This document shows positions 50,153 through 60,965 of a DNA stretch of 64,000 nt, one piece after another. This DNA comes from Pseudoscleropodium purum (taxonomy: Eukaryota; Streptophyta; Bryopsida; Hypnales; Brachytheciaceae): the NCBI GenBank assembly GCA_963969395.1, contig OZ017802.1:1366501-1430500 (forward strand), in the 5' to 3' direction. The notes under the pieces are model-generated. The model worked only from the letters and a program-made list of their open reading frames with translations. It was not told the DNA's origin and ran no database searches. Position numbers and translations under genes: made by a program. How positions within the stretch are numbered: the first letter of the stretch is position 1; every line of letters begins with the position of its first letter.

Positions 50153-52848
50153 TCCACGTAACACAAGTATTGATGGTGTTTGTGCCCACGGCATGTTTAT
50201 TTTATTTTTTTATCCCCTTTTTATCCCTTCCCCTTTTCTTCTTTCGTACATAACAATTGCAATGCATCGAGCGTGGACTTGTCAACCTCAGAGGAGATGA
50301 ATCAAAGCCCCAATTTGAGGGGATCAGAGTAGTTCCAGGGCAAGATACTGACATGCTTGTCCATCCCCCTCCTTGTAAGTTGTAGCGTCACAAGTGCTGA
50401 GTTATTGAATTCCTAGGAAGGTCCCGTACTCCCCCATCCCATGGAAACCAGCTCTAGACATATCAATTAGTTCTTTGCCAATGTCCTCCCTCGGTGCATG
50501 GAAGGGATGGAACCGACCAAAATGACGATGCCCACCTGAGTGGAAGATTTCATTTGACTCGGCTAAGGAGGTGGGCTCAGTCCAACTAGGTGGACTCGGG
50601 TTCATGATCATATATTTAAAAACTAATATATATATACATGTGAATTATAAACCCTAGGGTCTAGGCCTCCCTAAAGGGTGTTTGAGTTAGTCCAATAATT
50701 CCAAAATGTCAAGATGTAGGTACCACAGTGTTATAAAGCACATCTTTGAAGAACTGTTTAGTTGAGTGATTCGACAACAATAGTTGTAAACTAGGATTCG
50801 TAGAGTTGTATCTAAGTTACCACTGCACACACCAACGATACTTATTGTTGGTAAATTCTGAAACCGAAAAAAAAAATCATAACAGAAAGCACAAAGAATA
50901 GAATTCATATAGAGCTATGGAAAAATTGGCCGAGGCCAAATTTTTAGCTCATGGTTGTTAAAACATTAAATTGTTTAATTTTGAACATATATAATCATAG
51001 GACCTTGCACTAGTACTGTGAGAATGTGTGGAAGAAATTTCAAAAACTTTCATGAAGTTGATTGCAAGAAAATGGCAGCATTTAAAGTGAAGAAAATATG
51101 GGGGTGGGGATGGGGGTGAATTGGTGTCGGACTAAGTTATGAGACTTTGAATCTTTTAGCTGCCAAAAGTATTGAATTAATTTTTTTTTTATGTTGAAAA
51201 AAAAAGAGTTGAAAATCTAAGAAAAATATTTAGATACAAAAAACTTCATTTGTGGGCAGTAATTGAAATAAAAATTTATATTATTGGAAACCTAATGTAT
51301 TTTTCTATCTTGACAAAAAGTTTCAAAAAATTGTGCCAAAAATTGAGATTATAATTGGAACTTGTTGAAACTTCCTTTTATCTCCTAAAAAAACAATGGG
51401 AACTATAGGGGCTAACAAACAATATTCTTTTAAGGTCTTGAGCCATTTTACACTACATCCCAAGGCCTAAGGCCTATTGAATTATCAATATCTTGATTGG
51501 TAGAGAGGTAAAAATTAGGTCTTGGGCTTCACACTATATCCCAAGTCTCCATGCATTCCAAAATACCTACATAGCAACATTTTTTGGAAGTTTGGGCGCC
51601 AAAGAAGTGGGACTTAGAGCCCAAGTTGGATTTAGCAAAATAGATTCCTCACTCAGGCTATAAATCTGAACTATTGTTTTGAATATTAAACAAGGAAAAA
51701 ACCCACATGTAAGCTAAAATCATGTTCCAATTTGTCCAATGCAGATTTGATGCTGAAAGTGACCAGAACATGAATTTTTGACTTATTTGACCCATTTTAA
51801 GGGCATTGAATTGCTAAATGCTAGGAAGAAGGTTAACTCTAGTCTAGTTTTTTTTGAAGCAAGTGAAAGTTAACTCTAGTTTTAAAGACCATCATGAATG
51901 AACAGTCTTTTGGGAATAGTTCAACCCACTAAACCTTATGGACCAAGATCATCGTGAAATCCATCTTTGATTCTTGTATTGGAGGTAGATCCTACAAAGG
52001 ACCAATGTGTTCCTTTCCCTGAAACATGAGAAGTGACTTTGGCCTTCACACAACAAAGTCCCAAGCAATGATTCTTTAGATGAGAGAATTTCTGTAGCTT
52101 TGATAAAAAGGAGCTAATACATTGATGTCCCTCCAAATGTAATTCAATGACATATTGCCAATGAGTGGATTATTGTTCTTAAAAAAAAATATCGGTCCAA
52201 AGTCCTGCATTTGATATCCTTTATCTACCTTCTAACCCTCCCTCCCCCCAAGTTGGAATTTGACCTTGCACTAGGATTGGAAGATTGGGACTTTTCTTTT
52301 GCATTTTTATGCTCGACTTCCTCTTAATGTCCCAACATTTGTTGGGATACCAATTTGGGAATTAAAATGTGATCATTTATTTGTTTACATGACAATTTGG
52401 AATAAATGATCACATTACAAACTTGACATATATTTTCATCCAATTTGACAATTCTCTTCTCATTAATTCTCAAAGACTTATCACACAATCATTCTTTAAT
52501 CAGTCTCACAAATTCATACTCAGATTTGAAACATTACGCACTCTGAACATCCAGTTCCAACACTGAACAAAAATGCACTCAGAAGTTTTGCAACAGGTTG
52601 CTCATTCACAGACACCCAACTGGATTAAAACTCTGATTGGAAACAAACCTGGAAACTGGAGACCTAATTAAACATCTCCCAATCCCAATTACTTATTAAT
52701 TCCAATTTGTAAGTTAAACTGTTAACATTCAGACAATTCCTTTGCACAACCAACCCCGAATTGGATGTGATAAGTAAGTTACTCATTTACAAACACAAAC
52801 TATCCTTATACAATTTGCTTCACAACAACTCCCAACCGAGTTACTTAA
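50153..52848. other. Mixed repeat-derived DNA, no gene recognised
   Basis: The part at 50220-50620 is less AT-rich with a short minus-strand open frame of no known family. At 50940-51405 there is a diverged inverted relative of the long TTAA family (CATAGGACCTTGCACTAGTAC, and a right edge CTATAGGGGCTAA). A perfect hairpin lies at 52366-52416. Confidence 0.45.
52366..52416. repeat. Perfect 16-bp inverted repeat (hairpin)
   Basis: AATGTGATCATTTATT at 52366-52381 and its exact reverse complement at 52401-52416 are separated by a 19-base loop. It may be the core of a small foldback element or a hairpin transcript. Confidence 0.85.
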
Positions 52849-53091
52849 CCCATAAACGTCATAGTGGACATTTTCACATCGATGAGTTATAGAGAATCTT
52901 GGTGTGTAGGACAGGAGTGCAGCTATTCATCATGCAAATTTTTTGGAAAAAGGAAAGGTCTTCTATAATACTTTTGCAATAATTTACTCTAGCTTGACTT
53001 TCAATGAGTACTTTTGCAATATTTTAAATTAATGATTCACATAATAATGGAAAGGGATGATTTTCAAGGTCACTCCTTCATCCTTTAAGGG
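52849..53091 (+). mobile_element. Short TTAA MITE, copy d
   Basis: A 243-bp element bounded by TTAA at 52845-52848 and 53092-53095. It starts CCCATAAACGTCATAG and ends CATCCTTTAAGGG. It contains the shared motifs AGGACAGGAGTGCAG, AAAGGTCTTCTATAATA and AATGATTCACA. Both termini show the CCC/GGG pattern. Confidence 0.85.
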
Positions 53092-53095
53092 TTAA

Positions 53096-54145
53096 TACTT
53101 TTAATTTGGCTTTGATTCCATAGACATATTAAAGTTGGAATTAGGTCACCAATCTTCACATCAAAGATAATCCAAATTGACAAATTACAAATATGGTAGA
53201 ATTATCCATTTCTGACTAAGGAGTTGCATCCAACTTATATGGTGCAACTAATTCCAACCAAAGTTGGAACAAATTTCTATTTCAAGTTTCAAATGTTTTT
53301 TTTTCTCCTTTTCAAAGTTGGGACCATTAGTCATGACACATGTTCAAAAGTAGTGAGGGGGAAAGTAGTTTTGAATGATCGGAATTAAAAGACTCTATAC
53401 ATTGGGTATGGATTTTGACAAGGTGTTGGTTTCCAAATTTACAAAAAATTCAATTCAAAGCATAAAATTTCCCCCAAAACTTAAAATCTCCATGATTTCT
53501 ATCTTTGTACATGACAAAATATTTACATTGCCTTTTACTACTTCAAAATTTGTGTAGAATTGCTTAAGTGGTTGACTATGGGTGGTCCTACCATCTCAAT
53601 ACAAATTCCAATTAGTTGACATTCCACCCCACATACACAATCAAAACATAAATCATCACAAATGCACTTTAGAACAATTCACAACCAAAATGGACGAACA
53701 TACAATTTTATCTTATATACTATTGATCAAGCATTAATCATTATATAGAAGCTCAGTTGGTTGGGACTCTCATGCTCAGACAATGGGTAACATACACAAG
53801 CATCGGTTTGGACAACCACCCTACCTACCTTCATTATTCTCACTAGGCATCAAATATTAAACCAAAATTTAGAGTCTTGCAATTTTAATCATTCAAGGAC
53901 TATATTTCTGCTCACTATTTTACCACTTATTAACTATTTTGGAACACGTGTCATGACCTTATTAATCCCAACCTTGAAATGGAGTAAAATACGCATTCCA
54001 AGCTTTAGTTGGAGATCTATTCCAACCAAAGTTTGAATAGATGCATGCTACAAGTTGGGATTGAGTCCCCGTTTGGATATAGGTGGTTCTATCTTAAAGC
54101 CTCTATCAACCATGTTGGAAGTTGAAGACAATCCCCATTGGCTAA
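53096..54145. other. AT-rich spacer between two short TTAA MITEs
   Basis: No gene is seen. A stretch at about 53750-53795 contains AGCTCAGTTGGTTGGGAC, which resembles a tRNA D-arm or A box, but no convincing B box or cloverleaf follows. Confidence 0.5.
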
Positions 54146-54149
54146 TTAA

Positions 54150-54370
54150 CCCCAAAACAATGTGGTGGCCATTTTTTGGTCGATAAATGACAAAGAATCT
54201 TTTTGTTTAGGATAGAAGTGCAACTATACATCTTCAAAATTTTGTGAGAAAAACAAAATCTTTCACAGTAGCTTGACTTCTAGTGAGTACTTTTGCAACA
54301 TTTAAAGCCAATGATTCACAGGGTAATGAAAAGGGATGATTACAAAGGTCACCCCTTTGTCATTTAAGGG
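54150..54370 (+). mobile_element. Short TTAA MITE, copy e
   Basis: A 221-bp element after TTAA at 54146-54149. It starts CCCCAAAACAATGTGG and ends CATTTAAGGG followed by TAAA (decayed right TTAA). It shares GACAAAGAATC, AGGATAGAAGTGCAACTAT and CCAATGATTCACA with the other copies. Confidence 0.8.
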
Positions 54371-55247
54371 TAAAGTCACAGTGATAAATCTCCAAGACTC
54401 CAAAAGAAAACCCCTAACTTCCATGACAGAATTTTGGGTGGTTGAAAATCTTGTACCTCAAACACCCCAACACCCACAAGAGGTCCCGCCATAATCCCCA
54501 AGCCATTCAGTTTAGCCGGCAGGAGTTGAATTCCATGTTTGGTTACACACACACACACCGCCCACGTGCCCATGGGGGTCCTTTGCACTCATGCACCCGA
54601 CCGATTTTTCATGAAAAAAGCTTCCACTTACTTCCTAATCAACTGACTTGTGTTCTGATGATGAGTTGACAATGGTGCATTATTTTCTGATGAATGATTT
54701 GATTGCAGTTGACAACGTCTCGTCCCCATCGTCGTTGTCCGGGCGGTCCGTCATCGCTCAGTGTTTTTCTTGGCAAAAGGGCCTGACCCGACCCAAGCCA
54801 AGCCTATGATCCCTCGTCTGAGAATTTCCCCACTTTTTGACACTACCACCGAGAGGGAGCCGAAGTACTAAGCACCCACACCCACACCCACGGGTCCATC
54901 CTTATGGAATACAAATTGGCCCGTCAGATTGTCTGGGGCAGTAACATAATTCTAGTTCTAGTATCTGTCCGTCGCACCTCTCCCAGCCATACCTTTGTGA
55001 GTTTGGCCCCGAGAAATAATAATGATCAGGTCGGTGTCACATCCTGTCTCAGAATGGAACAGAACAGCTGCGGTCCGCAAGGGAGATAACTATGGTGTTC
55101 TGTGCACTTTCCGAGTCACTCGAGTAAGTTTACGGAACATTATTCAGCAAACAGAGTTGATTGGGACAGACAGATGGACTGAGAGTGAGAGTGGCATTGG
55201 ATTCCATGCAAAGAGAAAGAGATATAATAAGGTAACCACATTCTTAA
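54371..55247. other. Balanced-composition island, no gene recognised
   Basis: The segment 54440-55240 is clearly less AT-rich than its surroundings and carries short open frames on both strands, none with a known motif. It could be a decayed gene fragment or an insertion of foreign-composition DNA. Confidence 0.4.
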
Positions 55248-55466
55248 ACCGTAAACAACAAGCTTGTCACCATGGAAATCATTTGTTTTGGTACCATGTG
55301 AATTGTTGGCTTAAAAAAATGCAAAAGCACTCATTGGAAAGTCAAACTAGTGTAGAAGGCTTTCCTTTTTCACACAAAATTTCAAGGATTAATAGTTACA
55401 CTTGTCATGCATGGAGAAATTCTTTATCACTCATCAGCCAAAAAACATCCATTATGTCTTTTATGG
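55248..55466 (-). mobile_element. Short TTAA MITE, copy f, inverted
   Basis: A 219-bp element between TTAA at 55244-55247 and 55467-55470. On the minus strand it starts CCCATAAAAGACATAATGG and contains AAAGGAAAGCCTTCTACAC, AGTTTGACTTTCCAATGAG and CCAACAATTCACATGG, as in the plus-strand copies. Confidence 0.8.
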
Positions 55467-55470
55467 GTTA

Positions 55471-57443
55471 ATTCTTGAAGGATGCGACCCCTTGTGACCA
55501 GCCTAGTCACCCAAATTGCTCTAATTATTGAACCACAAAGGGAGTGTATTTTTAAGGCAACCTTTTTATAAGTTGATTGCATTCGGGAGGAGGGGGGAGC
55601 TAAATTCTTTGAAACAACTTCAATAAATTTTTGCAAGAAGAAAAGTGGAATTGGCATCTTACCCAAATCAACAAAATGCACCTTTGTGTTAGAAGTCAAT
55701 TTTAAAGCATGGGCACTTTTAGAACACACTAACTTAGATACATTTTTTAATTTTCATAGTGAATAATGAAGTCATCCATTGACCACTTTTTGGCTTTAGT
55801 GTCCTGTAAGAGTTAATCCTTGAGGTAGCCCTTTTGAGGTCATAGGGAATCTAAAACTTGTTTTTATGGAGTGTGAATTATAGAAATAAGTCTTAACCCT
55901 TGAAGAATGTTGACAGAGGTTGAAAAGTGTTTGATGGATGTCACTTCATTGTTCAATGTAGAAATGAAAAGGTAGGGGGTGCTAATTCTACCAATGTTCC
56001 AAGAATTGCTCCTAGCTACAAGTGTTCTAGGAATGGTTGGGGATTGAGTTTAATTTGGAAGTAGACAAAATTTTAGTGTACATGATGTGGAGTTATAAGT
56101 GGTGGGAGACTTTATGTCATTGGCTAGGTAATTATATGCACTATGTTGTTACAATCCAAGGTTAGCATACCTTCATTTTTGGAATTCGTTTGCACCATTA
56201 AAGGACAAACGTTTAACATTTCTCGGTTGTACCTATGGACTCAAATAGCACCCTACTCTTGAGATTTTTAGAAAAATCATATCTAATTCAATATAATTCT
56301 AAAATTACAAATCAAATTGTGATGAATGTGTCTCCTTCTCGTCTTTTTAAAAAATTTGTTAGAAAATACTTTTGTTATCGTGGCAAACATCCTAAGCCAA
56401 AATTCCCTTAAATGAGCAATTTCTACACCTCCTATTTTAGTGGTCAAATAGTCAATCCAATAATTAGAGGAGTTTGGGTGACTACCTTTGGTCTTGTTGA
56501 TAATCAAAAGGAAACTTCTCCATAAAATACAACTTATAAAAGTGGTTAAATAGTTGTACTAAGGATTGACCCTAGGTTCTTACAAATAGATATTTAACAT
56601 GTAAAGTAAGAATATGTAGAGGTCTATTTTAGAAGAGAATCACAATTGGGTGTGTTTACATTGGTCTCTTCAGTATTTCACTTGTATTTGTCTAGTCTAT
56701 TGTCAATCTTCTCTTTGTTTCCATCTAATGGTATGAACTTGTGAATATTGTTTCTTCTTTCATTGCTAGTATTTTTGTTGAATTTTTGGCTTTCAACGAT
56801 TGCAAAATTCAAAACATAATTAGTTGTTCATCCTTCAAATAAAACATTGATTGTTTGTCTTTAAAAATAGTTATAGTGAAAAAAAGTTCAATTACTATGA
56901 TTTTTTATATCACAAGTTTCAAATTAATGAAATCATGTAATGTCGTTAATAATATTGATGCTATAATTTCTTTGGAAATATTATGATATTCAAAAAATTA
57001 ACGTTGAATTGAGTTTGATATTGGTGAAAAAACTAGGAAATTATACTTACTAAGTGTAAATAGTTTGTGTTTAGAGTTGATAACATTAGTTATTATATTA
57101 CTTATGCTTTAAATGAATTGATATTCAAGCATTATTTTTAGTGTTGGAAATTTAGAGAATGTTGTGATAGTTTTTCCTTTTTTGGTTCATATTTAGTACT
57201 TTGCATACTATGTTGTGGTTTGGTAATTTGTGCATTAAAGAAAATAATAAAACTATAAATCTACACAATTTTGAAGACAATAATGTCCTTTTTAGTTTTG
57301 CTACAAAAACTCAAAAAAAGTGAAGAGTGTACATATTGTAAAGCTTACACTAGGAATTCTCTTGGGGGAATAAATAGATAATGTCACATATAAATAATAA
57401 TTAGACTATTTCTTTCTTGATTATTTAGAAAGATAAGAAAAAC
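55471..57443. other. AT-rich repeat-derived DNA
   Basis: No gene is recognised. It includes the third copy of the CATTGACCACTTTTTGGCTT motif (about 55776) shared with 36935 and 40010. Open frames are short and of low-complexity composition. Confidence 0.5.
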
Positions 57444-57673
57444 ATTAGAAGAAGTTTGAGGGCTCCAAAAGCCTGTGAGTTATCAAACTGGACTATTAAC
57501 ATGGCCGAGCCCCTACTACATCATTGTCCCCCAATTTAAATTTTTTTTTTTTGGATTTGGAGATTTAATTTTTTTTAATTTTTTGATAGAGGGCCGTTCC
57601 CCTCACTCCGGAGAACAGGTGCGGGGGAACATGCCCAAAACAAGTTTCTAGTGCCCTCAAATTTCTTCTAATG
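57444..57673 (-). mobile_element. CATTAG-terminus MITE, copy 2, inverted
   Basis: A 230-bp unit starting CATTAGAAGAAGTTTGAGGG and ending CCCTCAAATTTCTTCTAATG. Its interior reads, inverted, as the element at 31818-32098: GTTATC, ATGGCCGAG against CTCGGCCAT, and a GTTCCCCTCACTC segment against GAGGGGAAC. The central A/T tract is shorter. Confidence 0.75.
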
Positions 57674-58755
57674 CACCATTCAATTATTCTTTGATAGGAG
57701 AATGTTATTGTGAAAAATTCAACCATTTCTTACTTCTTCTATTACTTTAATTTTCTAAATTTATTGCCATCAATTTTCATACCTTCTTCCTTTCAAAATG
57801 ACCAAGATTACTTTTCTATAATTGTGAATGAATTTCTTATGCATTTTAAAGTACGAGGTTGTGGAGAAATTGAAGTAATAGAAGCCACAACATCAGATCC
57901 ATTCCAACATCAATGATCATCAACCAACTTTGCCAATTTCATGGACACATCATTGCTATTTTGAAGGCCAAACCAATATACAATGTACCAAAAGTGGATG
58001 AATGGATGAATTGTTGGTACTAGGAGGAAGGGGTTTGCTAATATGAATGTACACATGTGCCGTAGTTGTAAAGATTGTCTTTTGAGTGGATAGCCACGTA
58101 GAAGATAGATTTTTGTCAATTAGTTTTCAATGTTAAGTTAAATTTAAAAAAAATTGAATTTGTGACTCCTCCTACCACTATTCATATTTTTGAGTGGCTC
58201 ATGTGGTGGCAATCAATATGGGATATTTCCATCATAGGCACTTTCGTAGTCATATTTTATACCATATTTTGTACCTATATTGTATCATGTTTGTATTCAA
58301 TATTCATATGTAGTATTCTATATTTGTAATGTAATCACATCAACAACTTTTGTTTTTTCACAAAGAAGGGGGAGGTTGTAATTGAATCAATGGCTCATTT
58401 TTTTTCATTGAGGTGTGTGGGGTTAGTTGAGTGTCTGTGTTCATGTTCGCAGAGTTTCTTTCTTTTGTTGGAAAAAACTGAATTTACTATTGTGGTAGTT
58501 GACAATTCAATTAATGGTTTACGACTTTCTTTGATGGAGGGGGGGCAAGCATTCAAGTCTGTAATCATAGAAGATAGTAAATTAGGGTTTGTAGAAATGA
58601 ATTATAAAAATAGATGTCAAAATTTTAGGCAAATTGTTTTTTCAAAAAAATTATAAAAAAATTTGCATCAAGTGAAAAGATGAAAGAAGAGGAATACCAG
58701 CATAAAAATATCCTACTTTTAGCATTTGCCAAGCCTTCATAAAATTAAAATAAAT
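57674..58755. other. Intergenic, no gene recognised
   Basis: Open frames at 57710-57916 and 58390-58656 on the plus strand have no known domain. No terminal repeats or splice pattern were found. Confidence 0.4.
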
Positions 58756-58758
58756 TAA

Positions 58759-59102
58759 GGGGTGCTTCACACATAGGCCAACCAAGTCGAGAGGCCATGG
58801 GAATTCATGGCCAAACTTTGGGCGAGAGTCCAAAGAAATGGGCAAGAAATGGGCAATTTGACGGACTCTTGACCAAAGTTTGGGTTGCCACAAAGTGGTG
58901 ACCCAAACTTTGGTCGAGGTTCTGTCGTGAGGCCATTGCCATGTAGGAGCTTGGGGCTTTCATGTAGGCACTTTGGAGGGCGACGAACTTTGGATTGTGT
59001 CGCCTTGTGTGAAGGGTCGAGAGGCCAAAGTTGGGGTTTTCTTAAATTTGATTGGTGGAAGCCGACGGACTCTCAACCTTGGGCCCATGTGTGAAGTGGC
59101 CC
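58759..59102. mobile_element. Harbinger-type MITE with TAA duplications
   Basis: A 344-bp element with target duplication TAA at 58756-58758 and 59103-59105. The left terminus is GGGGTGCTTCACACATAGGCC and the right, reverse-complemented, GGGCCACTTCACACATGGGCC, so the inverted repeats are good but not identical. The interior carries internal foldback text (CCAAACTTTGG repeats). The terminus matches that of the element at 42120-46454, so such a transposase could have moved it. It is less AT-rich than its surroundings and has no ORF of its own. Confidence 0.9.
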
Positions 59103-59105
59103 TAA

Positions 59106-60597
59106 AAAAATAAATTCACTCAGCAAAGAGTGCCAACCCAGCCTGCAACCGTACACTTCGGGTATTCACAAGGAGGAGCAACATGGGGTACATGAGGCCA
59201 CATCCATCCGGCGGGGGATTCATGTACAGTACAGTACATTGAACCCGGGATAATATAGCCGACGGACGGACAGACAGTCCTTGACTCCTTGTTGTATGGT
59301 GTCATTTCATTTGCTTCTCACCTGCCTTGAATGAAGTGCCTTGAACATGCCACAAAGGGACAGATTGGGCCACCAGATGATGATGAAGAAGGAGTCTTCG
59401 TGGTCCTATTTGTAATTCAACACGAGCATGTAAGTTAAGTTAAAGTCTCGAAGAAGAAACTGAAGAAGAAGATTTGAAGACTGGACTGGACTGCACGTAC
59501 TACTAACTTACTGTTGGGCCTCGTTCCCTTTATTCCTTCTTCTGCTACACTAGTATGCTACACTATGCTATGCTGTGCTGTGCTGGAGGACTAGCTAGGC
59601 TTAGGGGGGGTGTTGTTGTTGTTCCCCTTATCATCCCCTACTCAAGTGCTCCTTTCTTCCCCATCCCCGAGGCCGGGTCAAATCCCACCGGCCTACTCCT
59701 CCCATTGCCTTGTTGGGTTTTGTCCCGTGGCCACGACAGGAAGCATAAAGGCCTCCTTGCCCAGATCCTCTTACCCGGGCTTCCCGCAACCACTTGAGAG
59801 GAGGACGAGGGTGGGGCCACGGGGGCTTGCACTCCCACTTCCCCAGGACCTGCAAACCATTCCGGCAGCATTATCTGCCCTCAGAAAATGCATTTCCAGA
59901 TTCAGCAATCCTTTCTGGTTGGGTTTGATTACAAGCTGCGGCCGTAGCATATCTTGTTAGGCCATTGCATGCATATCTTATTAGGTTATGGCATGCACGC
60001 CTATGTTAAGGGGCTTGGGTCGGGAAGGAGGTGGGGCCTCCTCCCCACTCAGAGTGGGCTCCAGTGAAAAGGCTCCGCTGGGAGGTGCATCATGCCCCCG
60101 GGATAACTCGGCCAGGATGTGCCTCAAGGCATTGACAGCATCATGGTTCAAGTACTTGTTCGTGCTCCAATTTCGAGAAGAAGAAGGTGTCTGGCGTGGC
60201 GGGACATAACAACATTGTTAAGCAGACTGAACTATTCCCTGCCTTTCTAAACATGAGGGATTGAATGCCTCCCCTATATGATATGTATGGGGTGAACTTT
60301 TAAGTGTTAAAATATATAGAGATTATAACATTGGTTGGCTAGGTTAGTAGAAGTTGCAACACTTGAGTGTCATTGACCTAGTGGATAGTTACAAGAGTCA
60401 TTGGCTTGTTGGGAAGTTGCCATGTTGGGGCTCCCACTTTGCATAGAAGCAAAAGTGACCTCCCAGCATTGGTTAATAATGTTATATAAGCCTCAAGAGT
60501 GAGTGGTTCCATGGGACTTGAGACACATGCCTCCACCAAGTAAAAAGGCACCATATATGTGTAAATTCATTATGTGGTATGTTGCTCCCCGAGTTAT
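59106..60597. other. GC-rich island with decayed coding-like text
   Basis: The stretch 59550-60210 is strikingly rich in G and C for this window. The minus strand has open text at about 60150-60010 (NKYLNHDAVNALRHILAELS, then a Pro/Ser-rich segment) and at 59871-59638, but I recognise no family and can join no exons. From about 60300 to 60550 the text (TGTTAAAATATATAGAG.. with a TATATAAG motif) vaguely resembles an LTR, without a partner in the window. Confidence 0.4.
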
Positions 60598-60601
60598 TTA
60601 A

Positions 60602-60965
60602 TTCAAAGGACTAAAATCAAGCAAAAGTTCCAAATGAACTACATTACATTCCTTTTTCTCGTAGAATATGTTTTATCTATGTTACAAGATTGGATTCATC
60701 TCATTTGGATTAGTGATAAAAATTTAATAGTTGAGTACATGGCAAGGTGCAAAAATACACTTTTCTTTGCTTGAAACACAAATATTTGACAATCTACTTC
60801 GTCAAAGTTTCTAATTTTTTTCCAAGTATTCTCGCAGTCTAGTGTAAAAGTATATTTTTGGATATGTAACAAAATTTATCTTATATTTTATATTCTCTTG
60901 GTACAATAGAAATGACAATTTTGGAGTGGTCATCAATGGTAAAACTAGTCTTTGGACTTTAGAAG
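60602..60965 (+). mobile_element. Long TTAA family, short internally deleted copy
   Basis: It begins at TTAA (60598-60601) with TTCAAAGGACTAAAATC. Its right part, from about 60785, follows the long family: GACAATCTACTTCG, ATGACAATTTTGGAGTGG, and the end CTAGTCTTTGGACTTTAGAAG before a mutated TCAA. At 364 bp it lacks most of the interior. Confidence 0.6.

Noticed and set aside
53745..53825. tRNA-like text AGCTCAGTTGGTTGGGAC
   Set aside because: No acceptor stem, anticodon arm or B box could be placed; it is at most an old SINE or tRNA fragment.
60300..60560. LTR-like stretch with TGTTAAAATATATAGAG and TATATAAG
   Set aside because: No second LTR, primer-binding site or retrotransposon coding sequence is present in the window.
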